Shown piece by piece: positions 8,613-18,403 of a DNA stretch of 64,000 bases (positions within the stretch are counted from its first letter, which is position 1; each line of letters begins with the position of its first letter). The notes under the pieces were generated by a model. The model had not been told where the DNA came from and ran no database searches. It worked only from the letters and a program-made list of their open reading frames with translations. The DNA is from G963678445 sp963678445. Lineage in GTDB: Bacteria; Hydrogenedentota; Hydrogenedentia; Hydrogenedentales; G963678445. The stretch is from contig OY782877.1 of NCBI GenBank assembly GCA_963678445.1, forward strand, positions 248,001 through 312,000. The letters are read 5' to 3'. A program made the position numbers and the translations under genes.

Positions 8613-11545
8613 ACGCCCTGCCTATACAATCCCCGTCGTTGATACTCCTGATACGCCGATTGCGTTTCCTTAAACCGCTCTTCCGCTATCTGCAGCAATG
8701 GTGTATACTTGGCTGCTTCTTCTGGTCGTTCAAACTCCCGACACAATTCTGTCATACGGTGCAACGCCTTTACATATCGCTGTAGATAATGCGGCATAAT
8801 GCTCAGATTGCCCGCTTTTTCGAAACAGCGCAATGCCTGCTCAAAAAATGAAAAACGTTCCGATGACGGCTCCAGCATACCTCGTGTCCACAAAGTTTCC
8901 CCGGCATTCATCCATAAACTTGCCTGCATCGGACTCCGCCGCACCGCCTCCTGTGCCCAACGTACTTCCTCATCAGCATAATGCAGCCGTATCTTCGCAT
9001 CTGCCGGGTCCGAAAGATTCTTCACCAACAAATCATAGCCTTGCACCATATGCACCGCCAGCGTAGGATTATGAGGGAAACGGCTATCCAGATACGCCAA
9101 TTGCTTCAGCCACTTCGGCGTAATCTCCCTGCCAAGCGCAAAGGCTTTTTCACGATCCGTCACCACCAACACCGAGGTCTCCACCGGAATCTTATCCCCC
9201 TTATGCAAACGCCGCGCCCCTTTTCCACCCGGATTAGGCGCATAAAGACGACCCATCTCGCATAATGTATCTACATCTCGAATCAACGTATATGCCGAAC
9301 GGAATGGTATCTTGGGACTCCCCCCCTTGTTCTCATGATGCGCCGGATTTACCCGTGTCAAAAAGAATTCACAAATCTTATAACGATGCTCTACCGGTTT
9401 TTCCTCTTCCACCCGGGTAAAACGTACCCGACTGATAGACATGTCCTGCAAAAAGACCCGCATGCCCAAACCGAAAGCTAAACCGGCCAGCAACAACACG
9501 CCCATCAAAAATATTCGCTGATACTCCTGTTTCGCCATCCATGTCAACGCGCCCTCTTTCTCCAATGTGCTTTGTTGTGCACGCGCAAAAAATACGACCG
9601 TCAACACGAAGAGAATGAACAGCAACGAAGAATGGGAAAAATGAATATCAATGAATGCATGCAATAAAAACGCTAGAATACCAACATATAAACCTAACAA
9701 GACTAAACGCGATTCGCGTTCCTTTGTCTGCAGGATACGCCGCCCCCCCCAATACAGAAAATAGCCCCAGAACAGCAAAAAGAGCGTCCCGCCTATTACC
9801 CCTAACTCGCAAAAAAACTGTAAATATGCATTGTGCGCCTGCTGTACATGCCCCGCCCCCGCATATTGGTACTTAGGGTAAGCCACACCAAAATTACCCC
9901 AGCCTACACCGGTGAAAAAATGGTGCCAGAACATGCGTAGCCCTACCGCCCAATAGGTAAAGCGCAAACTCAGCGACGCCGGGTCCATCAGATTCTCCAA
10001 CGTCACCTCACTGCCTTCCTCCATCAACTGCTCATGCGAAGCCGGTCTACGCTGCTGCACCACTTCGCCTTCCCTCTCACCCTCTGCCTCCTGTGCGTTC
10101 GCAAGACTCGTTTGCGCCGTCATAAATGGCGTTTGTAGCGACCACACCGCCCCCCCCAACAATACCGCCACCAGCACCGCCGTCCCTGTCGCACGCAGTC
10201 CCCCTCGCAAGCGCGGTCCGTGCCCCGTCGCATAGACATACAACACTGCACCCGCGATCACCGCCACCCCAAACGCCAGCATCCCCCCGCGGGAATAGGT
10301 CAACCATAAAGCCCAACATGCCGCCAACGTGCCCACCGTCAGTCCCACCGCCCATACCACGACACCCGCTACATAGGCGCCACGCCCCTTGGCCACCCAA
10401 AAAAGTAATGCGCCTGGAATACAAGCCAGTACAGCAGACAAGCCTGCCAAATTATACAGCGACGCCCAGCCAGGTAATGGCTCTATCTGATATACGTGCG
10501 GGAATTGCACCATGATGAATAAAACTAGCGTCGTCACCAGCCAAGTTACCGCTGCTACCGCTACGGCACGATAGCGATTCGAGTCGGTATCCGCCACACG
10601 CCGCCCCCACTGTGCACACAAGACACCCCATCCACGCCACGCCTCTACTGCGGCAAAGGGAATGCCCAAAATCAAAAAGCCTGCCAAGGTATTGGGGTAC
10701 AACATACTGCCAAATGCACGGTTAACATTAAACCGCTGAATCATCTCCGGCGAAAACTCCGACACGCCAAAATACTGCAAGCGCATTTCGGTACTGTTCA
10801 TTAACATATGGCGCAAAAACGGCAGCAAATAGTAAAAATGCAACAGTGCGAAAACGGCTTGGGCCAGAAAACCGATAAAAAACAGCACCATAAGCGGCAT
10901 GTATACACCACGCCGCTGCACAATGTTCAACGTCAACACAAACACCAGCAGATAGCTGAACCATAACAGGACCTGACGATAGGTCGTATTAAATTGCACC
11001 GTCCCCACCATCGTGAACGCCCCCCAAAGCACCAATGCCCCCAACAAAATCCCGGCAGCCCCTACTTTCACCCGCTCCCCACGCAGCAAAACGCGCACGC
11101 CCCACAGTACAAACAAGAACATGCCGCCCCAGGCAAAATAAAAATTATCCGTAGGATAGGTATATCCATCCAAAAACGAACGAACAAGCAACAATACCCC
11201 TAAACCTATCCCCGGATGCACCAACCCACCTCCCACGACCAGTCCCAACCCCATCAAAACAGCGGCAATATCCCAATTGCCCCCAGCCACATCCATCGGA
11301 TTCGATAACCCTAAAAACCACGCCACAAAAACCTTGACACTCTCCAAATAGCCAAATCCCGCCAACACGCCCACCAATGCCAACCACACGAGCACCCCCA
11401 ACGAAATCGCCACGGACTTACGGGGCGAAGCGAATGTATCCGGCCACGCGGAAAATGATTGTTCCGCCGCCGTCTCCTTCACCTGAGTTTCGACCTGACG
11501 TTGCTCACCTTTGGGCTGCACTCGTTTTTTCTTTGAACTACTCAA
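8609..11545 (-). CDS. O-antigen ligase/polymerase family membrane protein with TPR-like tail
   Basis: A large polytopic inner-membrane protein with at least 12 hydrophobic segments over its first about 690 residues. The Wzy_C/WaaL-type region includes LTYSRGGMLAFG, a large periplasmic loop, and GVGWGNFGV...QQAHNAYLQFFCELG. The soluble C-terminal part (about 790-980) is helical and TPR-like. Such proteins polymerise or ligate polysaccharide repeat units. The start is chosen at TTG 11545 because GGAGGAGG lies just upstream; an in-frame ATG at 11578 has no visible ribosome site. It overlaps the WecA-like gene by 8 bp and the peptidase by 4 bp. Whether it is a ligase, a polymerase or a pilin-type glycosylase is undecided. 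Confidence 0.8.
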   Translation of the reverse strand: MSSSKKKRVQPKGEQRQVETQVKETAAEQSFSAWPDTFASPRKSVAISLGVLVWLALVGVLAGFGYLESVKVFVAWFLGLSNPMDVAGGNWDIAAVLMGLGLVVGGGLVHPGIGLGVLLLVRSFLDGYTYPTDNFYFAWGGMFLFVLWGVRVLLRGERVKVGAAGILLGALVLWGAFTMVGTVQFNTTYRQVLLWFSYLLVFVLTLNIVQRRGVYMPLMVLFFIGFLAQAVFALLHFYYLLPFLRHMLMNSTEMRLQYFGVSEFSPEMIQRFNVNRAFGSMLYPNTLAGFLILGIPFAAVEAWRGWGVLCAQWGRRVADTDSNRYRAVAVAAVTWLVTTLVLFIMVQFPHVYQIEPLPGWASLYNLAGLSAVLACIPGALLFWVAKGRGAYVAGVVVWAVGLTVGTLAACWALWLTYSRGGMLAFGVAVIAGAVLYVYATGHGPRLRGGLRATGTAVLVAVLLGGAVWSLQTPFMTAQTSLANAQEAEGEREGEVVQQRRPASHEQLMEEGSEVTLENLMDPASLSLRFTYWAVGLRMFWHHFFTGVGWGNFGVAYPKYQYAGAGHVQQAHNAYLQFFCELGVIGGTLFLLFWGYFLYWGGRRILQTKERESRLVLLGLYVGILAFLLHAFIDIHFSHSSLLFILFVLTVVFFARAQQSTLEKEGALTWMAKQEYQRIFLMGVLLLAGLAFGLGMRVFLQDMSISRVRFTRVEEEKPVEHRYKICEFFLTRVNPAHHENKGGSPKIPFRSAYTLIRDVDTLCEMGRLYAPNPGGKGARRLHKGDKIPVETSVLVVTDREKAFALGREITPKWLKQLAYLDSRFPHNPTLAVHMVQGYDLLVKNLSDPADAKIRLHYADEEVRWAQEAVRRSPMQASLWMNAGETLWTRGMLEPSSERFSFFEQALRCFEKAGNLSIMPHYLQRYVKALHRMTELCREFERPEEAAKYTPLLQIAEERFKETQSAYQEYQRRGLYRQGV

Positions 11546-12665
11546 GCGGCGAACCTCCTCCCGCCTTTTTACCCACATTCATCAATACCACAATCAATAA
11601 ATAGACCCCCACCGTCTGCGTCAAGACAATCAACGTACCCTTCAAGTCCAGAACCGGCAACATCGCTCCCCCCAAACCCACAATCCCCGCCACAAGAAAA
11701 ATAAAGGCCACCGCCTGACGTGGCGACATGCCCAGCTCTACCAGTCGGTGTGAAAAATGTTGTTTATCCCCTAACATAATCGATTGCCCCTGACGAATAC
11801 GAATAATAACCACGCTCAAAGTATCAAATAACGGCACACTCAACGCTAAAATCGGCGCCGCTACCGCAATCCGCGATGGCGTACCCAATATCCCCTCCGA
11901 AGCTTCCATATGAAACGTCCCTAAAACGGCCACCGTCGCTAACACATAGCCATTAAACATCGCCCCCGCATCCCCCATGAAAATACGTGCCGGATTCAGG
12001 TTATGATACAGAAAACCCGCTACCGAACCCGCCAACACCATCAACAAAAACCGCACCAAAACATCTTCATGTGGCTGCAAACAAAGAAAAAAAGAGAAAC
12101 AGGCAATCACCGTCACCCCCCCCGAAAGGCCATCCATATTATCCAGCAAGTTCATCGAATTCGTCACCAAAACCACCCAAAACATCGTCACCAGACAAGA
12201 CAACCAAACATTAGACAACACAAACAGCTCCACCCGTATCCCCGACATCACCAAAACCCCGGCAGCCGCAATCTGGCCTACCAGCTTCAGCCAAGGCGTC
12301 AACACCCGCAAATCGTCCACTACCCCCAATATAAAAATCAGAAAAGTACCCGCCAACACCCCCGCCAATTTCAAATACGCATTAACCCCATACACCACCG
12401 CCAACTGTTCGCCCAACCAAGCCAAACCAAAGCGTCTCATCAACAAGACTGCGGCCAAATGCCCGAGAATCACCAGATAGAAGGTTGCGACAAAGGCCAC
12501 CCCTCCCATCAACGGCACCGGTTCACAATGCATCGACCGGTCACCGGGATGATCAAGAAAGCCCCAACGTAACGCCAAACGACGCACCCCGTGCGTCAAG
12601 ACCAGGGAAAGAAAAAAGGACAACCCAAGCGCATACAAATATATCAAGTACGACTGTTGCTGCAT
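11538..12665 (-). CDS. WecA/MraY-family undecaprenyl-phosphate sugar-1-phosphate transferase
   Basis: Starts a lipid-linked glycan by moving a HexNAc-1-phosphate from its UDP donor to undecaprenyl phosphate at the inner membrane. It is 375 residues with about 10-11 membrane segments. Seen: the Mg site VVDDLR, NSMNLLDNMDGLSGG, NPARIFMGDAGAM and the cytoplasmic DKQHFSHRL loop typical of WecA-like rather than MraY enzymes. It overlaps the GT4 gene upstream (22 bp) and the ligase gene downstream (8 bp). It therefore probably initiates the glycan those genes extend and polymerise. Confidence 0.92.
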   Translation of the reverse strand: MQQQSYLIYLYALGLSFFLSLVLTHGVRRLALRWGFLDHPGDRSMHCEPVPLMGGVAFVATFYLVILGHLAAVLLMRRFGLAWLGEQLAVVYGVNAYLKLAGVLAGTFLIFILGVVDDLRVLTPWLKLVGQIAAAGVLVMSGIRVELFVLSNVWLSCLVTMFWVVLVTNSMNLLDNMDGLSGGVTVIACFSFFLCLQPHEDVLVRFLLMVLAGSVAGFLYHNLNPARIFMGDAGAMFNGYVLATVAVLGTFHMEASEGILGTPSRIAVAAPILALSVPLFDTLSVVIIRIRQGQSIMLGDKQHFSHRLVELGMSPRQAVAFIFLVAGIVGLGGAMLPVLDLKGTLIVLTQTVGVYLLIVVLMNVGKKAGGGSPLE

Positions 12666-13759
12666 TCCATCACTTCCTCACACAGCGCAAACTCCCTACG
12701 CGCCGCCTGCTCCGCATGAAACTCCCGTGTCACCCGTTCCCGGGCATACGTTCCCATTGCCGCACACTGCTGTTGGTCTGCCAGCAAGCGGTTCAAAGCC
12801 GTCGCCAAGGCCTGCGGATCCCCCGGCGGCACATTATACCCTGTTTTCCCATCCTCATTAATAAATTCCACCCCTGTCCCCAGACGTGTCGCCACCACCG
12901 GCTTGCCACAGGCATGCGCCTCCATAATAGCAATACCAAAGGCCTCACTTCGCGCCACCGACGGAAACGCAAACACCGTACATCCATGCAAATAAGCCAC
13001 CAAATCTTCCTGAGACAACACCCCCGGAAAATGGACCTGTACCCCCAATTGCTTCGCCAAGGCCATACACGTAGCCCGCTCTGGTCCATCGCCTGCAATC
13101 ACCACTGGCGCATCCACCTGAGCCGCCGCCCGCACCAAATTCGGCAATCCTTTATAATATCGGTGACATCCTGCAAACAAAACGTAGCGTTCACCATAAC
13201 GCTCGCGCACCGCCCGCAACCGCTCCTCCTCCGGATAGGCAAAGTCCTCGGTAAGAATGCCCAACGGGGCCACACGACACCGATCCTGCACTTCCTGAAG
13301 CACGGGCGATGTCTCCATATAAGGAGCCGATGTAGGCGCAATAATCGCCGCTTGGCGCAAAAAATGCATCAACACAGGACGATACACCCGCATTGCAGCC
13401 GCCTGACGCACCACATCGCTATGGTACCGCACCAACAGTTTTCCCCGCGGGCGACCGAGCAAATAGCCCACCTCCGCCGTCGGATTCGGCACATGTACTA
13501 TCACCACGTCCGCATCCAGCCGACGCATGTACCATGGGAACATGGGCGACACCGGCGCACTTTGGAAACGTCCCCATTCCCCCACCGCCATCACCTGCGT
13601 CCCCTCACGTACCGAGGCCTCGCTGCGCCATGAACGATTACACACCAGCGCCTCCACCTCCGCCCACTGACGCTGATAGCGACACATCAAAGCAATATGC
13701 CGCTCCATTCCTCCCCGTACCGGCGGATCAAAATCCTTATACACATGCACAATTTTCAA
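12644..13759 (-). CDS. Glycosyltransferase family 4
   Basis: Cytoplasmic GT-B retaining glycosyltransferase, 371 residues. The N-terminal domain begins with VYKDFDPPVRGGMERH, the usual GGxE/H acceptor-side loop. The C-terminal Rossmann domain has VLFAGCHRYYKGLPNL, VIAGDGPER and the donor-binding SEAFGIAIMEAHACGKPVV with the conserved E-x7-E. The donor sugar is unknown. It is the first gene of the glycan run; its start region abuts a repeat-containing intergenic stretch. Confidence 0.93.
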   Translation of the reverse strand: MKIVHVYKDFDPPVRGGMERHIALMCRYQRQWAEVEALVCNRSWRSEASVREGTQVMAVGEWGRFQSAPVSPMFPWYMRRLDADVVIVHVPNPTAEVGYLLGRPRGKLLVRYHSDVVRQAAAMRVYRPVLMHFLRQAAIIAPTSAPYMETSPVLQEVQDRCRVAPLGILTEDFAYPEEERLRAVRERYGERYVLFAGCHRYYKGLPNLVRAAAQVDAPVVIAGDGPERATCMALAKQLGVQVHFPGVLSQEDLVAYLHGCTVFAFPSVARSEAFGIAIMEAHACGKPVVATRLGTGVEFINEDGKTGYNVPPGDPQALATALNRLLADQQQCAAMGTYARERVTREFHAEQAARREFALCEEVMECSNSRT

Positions 13760-13963
13760 AGAAAATATCCCAAGCCCCTAAAATCCGCACACGAGAATCA
13801 CTATAGACTAAAAATAATACCACATCTACCAAAGCAAGAAAAAACAACGCCCAGACGTCCCAGCAGCTTGGAACGAAGAAAGTGAATATAGTATGGTCCC
13901 TGCGCCTCGTAAACGAAGCGCAAGGACCTTATAACTGACTATAATCCCACCTCGCTTTTAAAA

Positions 13964-14062
13964 GTGGTCCAAGGACCACAACCAAAACATATGGTCCTTA
14001 CCATCCCTGACTGTCAGAAAATTTCCTTTTTCATGACAACTTTTCTGATTTCGGTCACTAAT
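13964..14062 (+). repeat. Dispersed structured repeat, A-type copy overlapping a stop codon
   Basis: Hairpin 1 GTGGTCC-AA-GGACCAC, block 2 ATGGTCCTTACCATCCCTGA with ATGGT/ACCAT arms, then CAGAAAA...TTTTCTG around TTTTTCATGAC, and GGTCACTAA at the end. On the minus strand the terminal TTAGTGA supplies the TAG stop of the DapA-family gene. A weaker fragment (AGTATGGTCCCTGCGCC) lies near 13890. Confidence 0.82.
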
Positions 14063-15035
14063 AACGCGCCAAGACTTCTTCATATACTGCTTTAGACGCT
14101 GCATAAGCCTCATCCGTCCATGCGGCTTGTTGCATCCCGTAGGGATTGCTCCCCCCACGTCCCGCAAGGCAAGCAATCGGGAAGCCCTTTTCCGTGCAAT
14201 AGCGTTTAAAAAACTCAACGGAATTCGTCACTTCACGAACCAGAAAATTCACGTCCCACTGCGCCTGAACTGCGCCTGCGGCGTCATTGGCGTCAAAACG
14301 ATCCCGAACCGCGTTGAGCACTTTCGGGTTCACACTGGCGCCTTGACCAATGCAGGCACGCCCGCCGGCATACAGGCCTGCAAAATAGGCCATTTCCGCG
14401 CCAACAATGTAGCTGAAATCTTTGCCACGGGTAGCGTACAACGCATCACAAATATACCCGGCATCGCTGGTTGAGGCTTTCATAGCCACAACATTGTCGA
14501 TATCAGCCAGACGCGCGATGGTTTCCGGGCTGCTGATAAACTTCTCATCGGTTCCCGGTGGTTGATAAATAAACACGGGTAGTGTCGTCGCATTTGCAAT
14601 GGTGGTTATATACTCATAGACCAGATCTTCAATGCTTTGTCCCCCAGCAGGCCGCAGCCCTTCGGGAATTGTCACCACCACACCGTCAGCCCCTATATCC
14701 TGGCTGTACTTGCACAATTCAATACCCTGGGCAACGTATGTTTTAGGATCAGGCAGGTTACTGCGATCACGATCCCACTCTCCGCTACAACCGACCAAAA
14801 CCGGCGCCTTTCCCGATAAATGGGCGCACGCATTTTTCGCCAATTGTTTTACTTCATCTACGGAAAAGGTGTACATCTGCCCCATACCAGAACGTACAAA
14901 AAAGGCACTTACACCGCCCGCTTGCAGCATATAATCCAACAAATTACGTTGGCTGGCATCGTCCAACGCACCCGTTTCTGTAAACGCCGTAAAGGTGGGA
15001 GCGATAGAACCAGTAACAAAATCAGGTACTTGCAT
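14058..15035 (-). CDS. DapA/NanA-superfamily lyase or aldolase
   Basis: A 325-residue TIM-barrel protein of the dihydrodipicolinate synthase / N-acetylneuraminate lyase superfamily. These enzymes form a Schiff base with pyruvate or release pyruvate. The Schiff-base lysine is in NVVAMKAST and the catalytic tyrosine region is VFIYQPPG. The usual GxxGE phosphate-like loop reads RSGMGQMYTF, so it is not a typical DapA, and the substrate is probably a sugar acid. It differs strongly from the nanA homologue at 36.4 kb. It follows the GH123-like gene, suggesting carbohydrate breakdown. Its stop codon lies inside a dispersed repeat. Confidence 0.8.
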   Translation of the reverse strand: MQVPDFVTGSIAPTFTAFTETGALDDASQRNLLDYMLQAGGVSAFFVRSGMGQMYTFSVDEVKQLAKNACAHLSGKAPVLVGCSGEWDRDRSNLPDPKTYVAQGIELCKYSQDIGADGVVVTIPEGLRPAGGQSIEDLVYEYITTIANATTLPVFIYQPPGTDEKFISSPETIARLADIDNVVAMKASTSDAGYICDALYATRGKDFSYIVGAEMAYFAGLYAGGRACIGQGASVNPKVLNAVRDRFDANDAAGAVQAQWDVNFLVREVTNSVEFFKRYCTEKGFPIACLAGRGGSNPYGMQQAAWTDEAYAASKAVYEEVLARY

Positions 15036-15090
15036 AATTCATTTCCTTCTTGCCCAGATCGTTGGGCGCACGTCAATTTATATTAAGCAG

Positions 15091-15120
15091 CATCACTGCA
15101 ATCCATGTTACGCAGTGATG
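15091..15120. other. Inverted repeat between GH123-like and DapA-family genes
   Basis: Perfect 9-bp arms CATCACTGC / GCAGTGATG around a 12-base loop. There is no T run, so a terminator is not supported. It could be an operator or an RNA processing hairpin. Confidence 0.4.
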
Positions 15121-15154
15121 GCAAACTTCTTCCTCAAATCGGCAACCAGCCCGG

Positions 15155-16807
15155 TTACCGTGTTTCCGCCAACACCGCATTCACTAGCCTACGGGCCGCA
15201 TCCACTTCCTCCACAGACACTTTGCGACCATCATGTTCCAGATTGGCCCGCCGCACCGCTTCTTTCAAACGCGCATCGTCGGGAGCTTTTTTTTGGGCCA
15301 GCGTATAGGCATCAAAATCCTGGATACCCTGTTTGAGTAATTCAAAACGAATGCTACTACAAGGACCGGGATACACTAAAAAGGTATCGCCAGAAGGCCA
15401 GTTACCCCACGCAGAAGAACGATTCGGCGAATCCGGCCAACTGGCAAAAGCCCAACGCAAATAGCCATCACATTGCGTTTTCAGGGCATTCCATGCCAAA
15501 AGGCGCGATTCCACCGGCGGACTAAATGTAAAGGTATTGGGGAAATCGGGACCGCAACAGGTATAAAACGTTGTAATCTGCCCCCGCTGCCGACGCGCGG
15601 CGCTTATTTCTGGAACCACACCGGGATAGATAAGGCAATAATCGTAGAGCTTTTCATCCAGATCGGCATGGTAATTCCCGGCTAAAGCAATTTTGAAGCC
15701 CTCTGGAATAGCCTGCAGGACCGCCTGCATCTTTTTCTCTGGCGCTTCATCCAACGCAATGCAGGTATTCTCAAACCAGCCTTTCTCTTTCAGATGGGGA
15801 ATGAAGACCGCAAAAAAATCGCGCCATACCCCTTGCCATACCTCATCGCCCACCTCCGAATCAAGTTGTTTAAAACAACCTTCGCGCTCATCCCAATAGC
15901 GAATGGGACAATCCATACGGCTTCCCGGCCCCATGACCAAAGAGTAGCAGTTGATGGGTCCTGTCAACCCTGCATCAAGGCAAAGGGCTACATACCGGTC
16001 AAAAACAGAAAAATCAAAATGAAACTGTCCCGCTGTATCACGTACCCAGCGCACCATGGAAGGATGAGGATCGCGCGTCTGGCTTGCCCAAGGGTCATGA
16101 ATCAAACAGGCCGTAATCGGATTTTGACCCGCCGTCGCCAACAATTCCGTATACGCGCGAAGCAGTACCCAGTGGACCTCTGACCATAACGGTACGCGAT
16201 GATACCGTGCGATCGCACCCGGGTGTTGCCACAAATCCAGATAAAAGGTATCGTCTTTGGGCGATGGCAAAAGCGCATCCAGTACCGTTACTTCCACGGG
16301 AAACATAATCGGCGAAGCCTTTTCACAACGTACCGTCACGGTGCCTCGATACACACCCGCCGCCGCAGAACTCGGCACATGTAGCGTCAGCCACAATGGT
16401 TGGATTTGCCCGCCTTTCAAAGCACGCTCCGGCGCCTCCGTCAACTTGTCCGCCACCTTGCCCTGTTCTCTCGTAATTACATAATCCACAAAGTGCAACG
16501 ACCACTGCGCCTGCGCAATTTCACCTTCTTCCCCTTTCAATGGGGTTACCGACATACGCAACGCATCCGCATCACGATTCCAGGCGGCGGCCAGTTGAAA
16601 TGCGACCGATTCATTTCGGCATGCCTGCGCCCGCAAACACGTCTCCTCTGTGGGGCTCGGAACATCGTTGATCTGAAACCGTTGATATACACTCGTTTTC
16701 CAAACTGAAAACGTATCGGGAAAATTTACGTCCATTTTCTCCGCAACCGCCCCCCATGTAAAAAGGCTTAGCAAGATAAATAAAAGCAAGTATTTGTATG
16801 ATTTCAT
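15155..16807 (-). CDS. Secreted GH123-like glycoside hydrolase (DUF4091)
   Basis: A 550-residue exported protein resembling the GH123 / DUF4091 family, whose characterised members are beta-N-acetylgalactosaminidases. Residues about 1-22 form a signal peptide (KYLLLFILLSLFTWGAVA). A beta-sandwich N-terminal domain (about 45-190) precedes the barrel. CIALDEAPEK holds an adjacent Asp-Glu pair as expected for the substrate-assisted mechanism. The late WNWPSGD-like block (GNWPSGDTFLVYPGP) and RFELLKQGIQDFDAY are typical DUF4091 signatures. The frame is open 53 codons upstream, but ATG 16807 has GGGAG and starts the signal peptide. Substrate is inferred, not shown. Confidence 0.82.
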   Translation of the reverse strand: MKSYKYLLLFILLSLFTWGAVAEKMDVNFPDTFSVWKTSVYQRFQINDVPSPTEETCLRAQACRNESVAFQLAAAWNRDADALRMSVTPLKGEEGEIAQAQWSLHFVDYVITREQGKVADKLTEAPERALKGGQIQPLWLTLHVPSSAAAGVYRGTVTVRCEKASPIMFPVEVTVLDALLPSPKDDTFYLDLWQHPGAIARYHRVPLWSEVHWVLLRAYTELLATAGQNPITACLIHDPWASQTRDPHPSMVRWVRDTAGQFHFDFSVFDRYVALCLDAGLTGPINCYSLVMGPGSRMDCPIRYWDEREGCFKQLDSEVGDEVWQGVWRDFFAVFIPHLKEKGWFENTCIALDEAPEKKMQAVLQAIPEGFKIALAGNYHADLDEKLYDYCLIYPGVVPEISAARRQRGQITTFYTCCGPDFPNTFTFSPPVESRLLAWNALKTQCDGYLRWAFASWPDSPNRSSAWGNWPSGDTFLVYPGPCSSIRFELLKQGIQDFDAYTLAQKKAPDDARLKEAVRRANLEHDGRKVSVEEVDAARRLVNAVLAETR

Positions 16808-16896
16808 AGTGGAATTCTCCCTCGAGCCTGAGACGGATATGCTACACCTTTGAGAATTGTGAAACAAGCTCACTCCGGCGCTGTACTGCACACTAA

Positions 16897-16930
16897 CGGC
16901 GCACCACATAGGGGTGTATGCGGTGCGCCG
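16897..16930. other. Inverted repeat upstream of the GH123-like gene
   Basis: Perfect 9-bp arms CGGCGCACC / GGTGCGCCG with a 16-base loop, lying between the 3' end of the deacetylase-like gene and the GH123-like start. It has no T run on either strand. Possible operator or leader hairpin. Confidence 0.4.
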
Positions 16931-16949
16931 CAAGGCATTTAAAGTCTGA

Positions 16950-17010
16950 AGCAATCCAGCAACCACAGTAAAAATTTCGTCTTTTATGACGACTTCTACC
17001 AGAAACTGCT
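16950..17010 (+). repeat. Degenerate fragment of the dispersed repeat
   Basis: AATCCAGCAACCACAGTAAA, ATTTCGTCTTTTATGACGAC and CAGAAACTGCT follow the order of the family's hairpin 1 remnant and T-rich core; block 2 is missing. It abuts the stop codon of the next gene. Confidence 0.5.
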
Positions 17011-18334
17011 ACTTCCCTTGCAATTTAACGACAAATGTATTTTTGCCTTTTTTCAGATCATAGCGCAGGAAAAGAAGTTCTCGTTGCAGAATTTTCCCTT
17101 CCACAAGTCCCGGCGCCTCGACTATCTGGTACAGACTATAGTCTCCCCATAGCGCCATGCCGTAAGGCATGTCGCAGGGTGCCTCCACACTCACGGAAAG
17201 CTCACGGCTCCAGTGATACTGTGTGTTGTATTCGAGCCGGGGACGTGGAATAACAGGCTCTTCGTAGTATCCAACGTTGTCCCAGGGACGGTTGTAGTTG
17301 CGAATGCATACCGGGCGCACTTGCCCTTGCACAAACATCATCTGTGCGCCGCAGTCGTAGTGCATGAATGTCTTGGGCCAGGGACCGGCACATGTATCCC
17401 AAGCGTAATCGGGGTTGAGCGGTGCATGGGGCGTATCTTCCCAAAGCATGTAAGAGGAGGCTGTTTTTTCATTCTGCGCTTTGTAGGCACGCACAGCTTC
17501 CGCCAGGGTCATCATGGTGGCATGCGGTTTGATATGCTTCACAAATTCTTCGAGAAGCACTGCGGCCTCGCGGATATCCTCCTCGGTATAACAAAACCAG
17601 GTTCCCCCGCGTTCCATCTCATGGGCTTCCTGTTCCTGTACAAGGAAAACCTGTTCGTTGTAGCGCGTATTGCGAATATAGTTATCGGCAAACGCTTTCC
17701 AGTAATCAATATTCTCCCAACGGCAAAGGCCGGCCCGCGCAGGGTCATTGGGATCGGAGGAATAGACACAGGGATTGCCGCTATGGAAAGCTTTCAGGAG
17801 ATCTCGCGAGGTCCATTCCATAGCAACAGGACCACGGGAGGTGCGGGGACGAAGACGATCTTTTTCGTCCATATAATAAAATCCCCAAGGGCATCCCCGA
17901 TCGGTAATCCCGTCCACTTCGATTTGTTCCCAACAGAATCCCCAGACACCTTCAAAACCCAATTCTTCGCACAGTTGAACGATGTCAGGATCATTATGTC
18001 CCGTAGCAATCACCGGATTGGCCCAAGGCAAAGCCTCCTTGATTGCTGCACAGGCATCCATAAAACACTTCTTTTTTTCTTGTATGTTACCGGAAAAGGT
18101 AGAGGGAATGGCGGATTGTTCCGGAGTGGCTACAGCAATATCATCGCCATAGCGTTCATGCCATTCTGTCAGTTCCTTAGCAGCCAGTTTGGCCGACCCT
18201 GGACTAACTATCCAGGTAATCTTGACGCTGTGCGGATGCAAGGTGTCAGAAAGAAGGCGCATACCCTTAAGACAAGTCGTTTCTTCGTGGAAACGATTGG
18301 CCATCCCAACAAAGGTATAAATAAACTCACTCAT
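17009..18334 (-). CDS. Polysaccharide deacetylase-like (NodB-fold) protein
   Basis: A 441-residue protein without a signal peptide. The N-terminal about 260 residues have the alternating pattern of a NodB-like TIM barrel (VKITWIVSPGSAKLAAKELTEWH, NPVIATGHNDPDIVQLCEELG, EGVWGFCWEQ). The classical Asp-Asp and HxxxH metal motifs are not clearly present, so activity as a deacetylase is doubtful. The C-terminal about 150 residues look like a beta-rich carbohydrate-binding or accessory domain. It is upstream of the GH123-like and DapA-family genes on the same strand, so a role in amino-sugar polymer use is plausible. The family assignment is tentative. Confidence 0.5.
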   Translation of the reverse strand: MSEFIYTFVGMANRFHEETTCLKGMRLLSDTLHPHSVKITWIVSPGSAKLAAKELTEWHERYGDDIAVATPEQSAIPSTFSGNIQEKKKCFMDACAAIKEALPWANPVIATGHNDPDIVQLCEELGFEGVWGFCWEQIEVDGITDRGCPWGFYYMDEKDRLRPRTSRGPVAMEWTSRDLLKAFHSGNPCVYSSDPNDPARAGLCRWENIDYWKAFADNYIRNTRYNEQVFLVQEQEAHEMERGGTWFCYTEEDIREAAVLLEEFVKHIKPHATMMTLAEAVRAYKAQNEKTASSYMLWEDTPHAPLNPDYAWDTCAGPWPKTFMHYDCGAQMMFVQGQVRPVCIRNYNRPWDNVGYYEEPVIPRPRLEYNTQYHWSRELSVSVEAPCDMPYGMALWGDYSLYQIVEAPGLVEGKILQRELLFLRYDLKKGKNTFVVKLQGK

Positions 18335-18403
18335 TCAACACATACTCCATGGGTTACATACATTGGCACATTAAAACGTGTTCTATCTTGCCGCTTCAGT
18401 CTG

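Noticed and set aside
12485..13633. 382-codon plus-strand open frame
   Set aside because: Antisense to the GT4 and WecA-like genes, rich in His/Arg/Pro as expected for a shadow frame.
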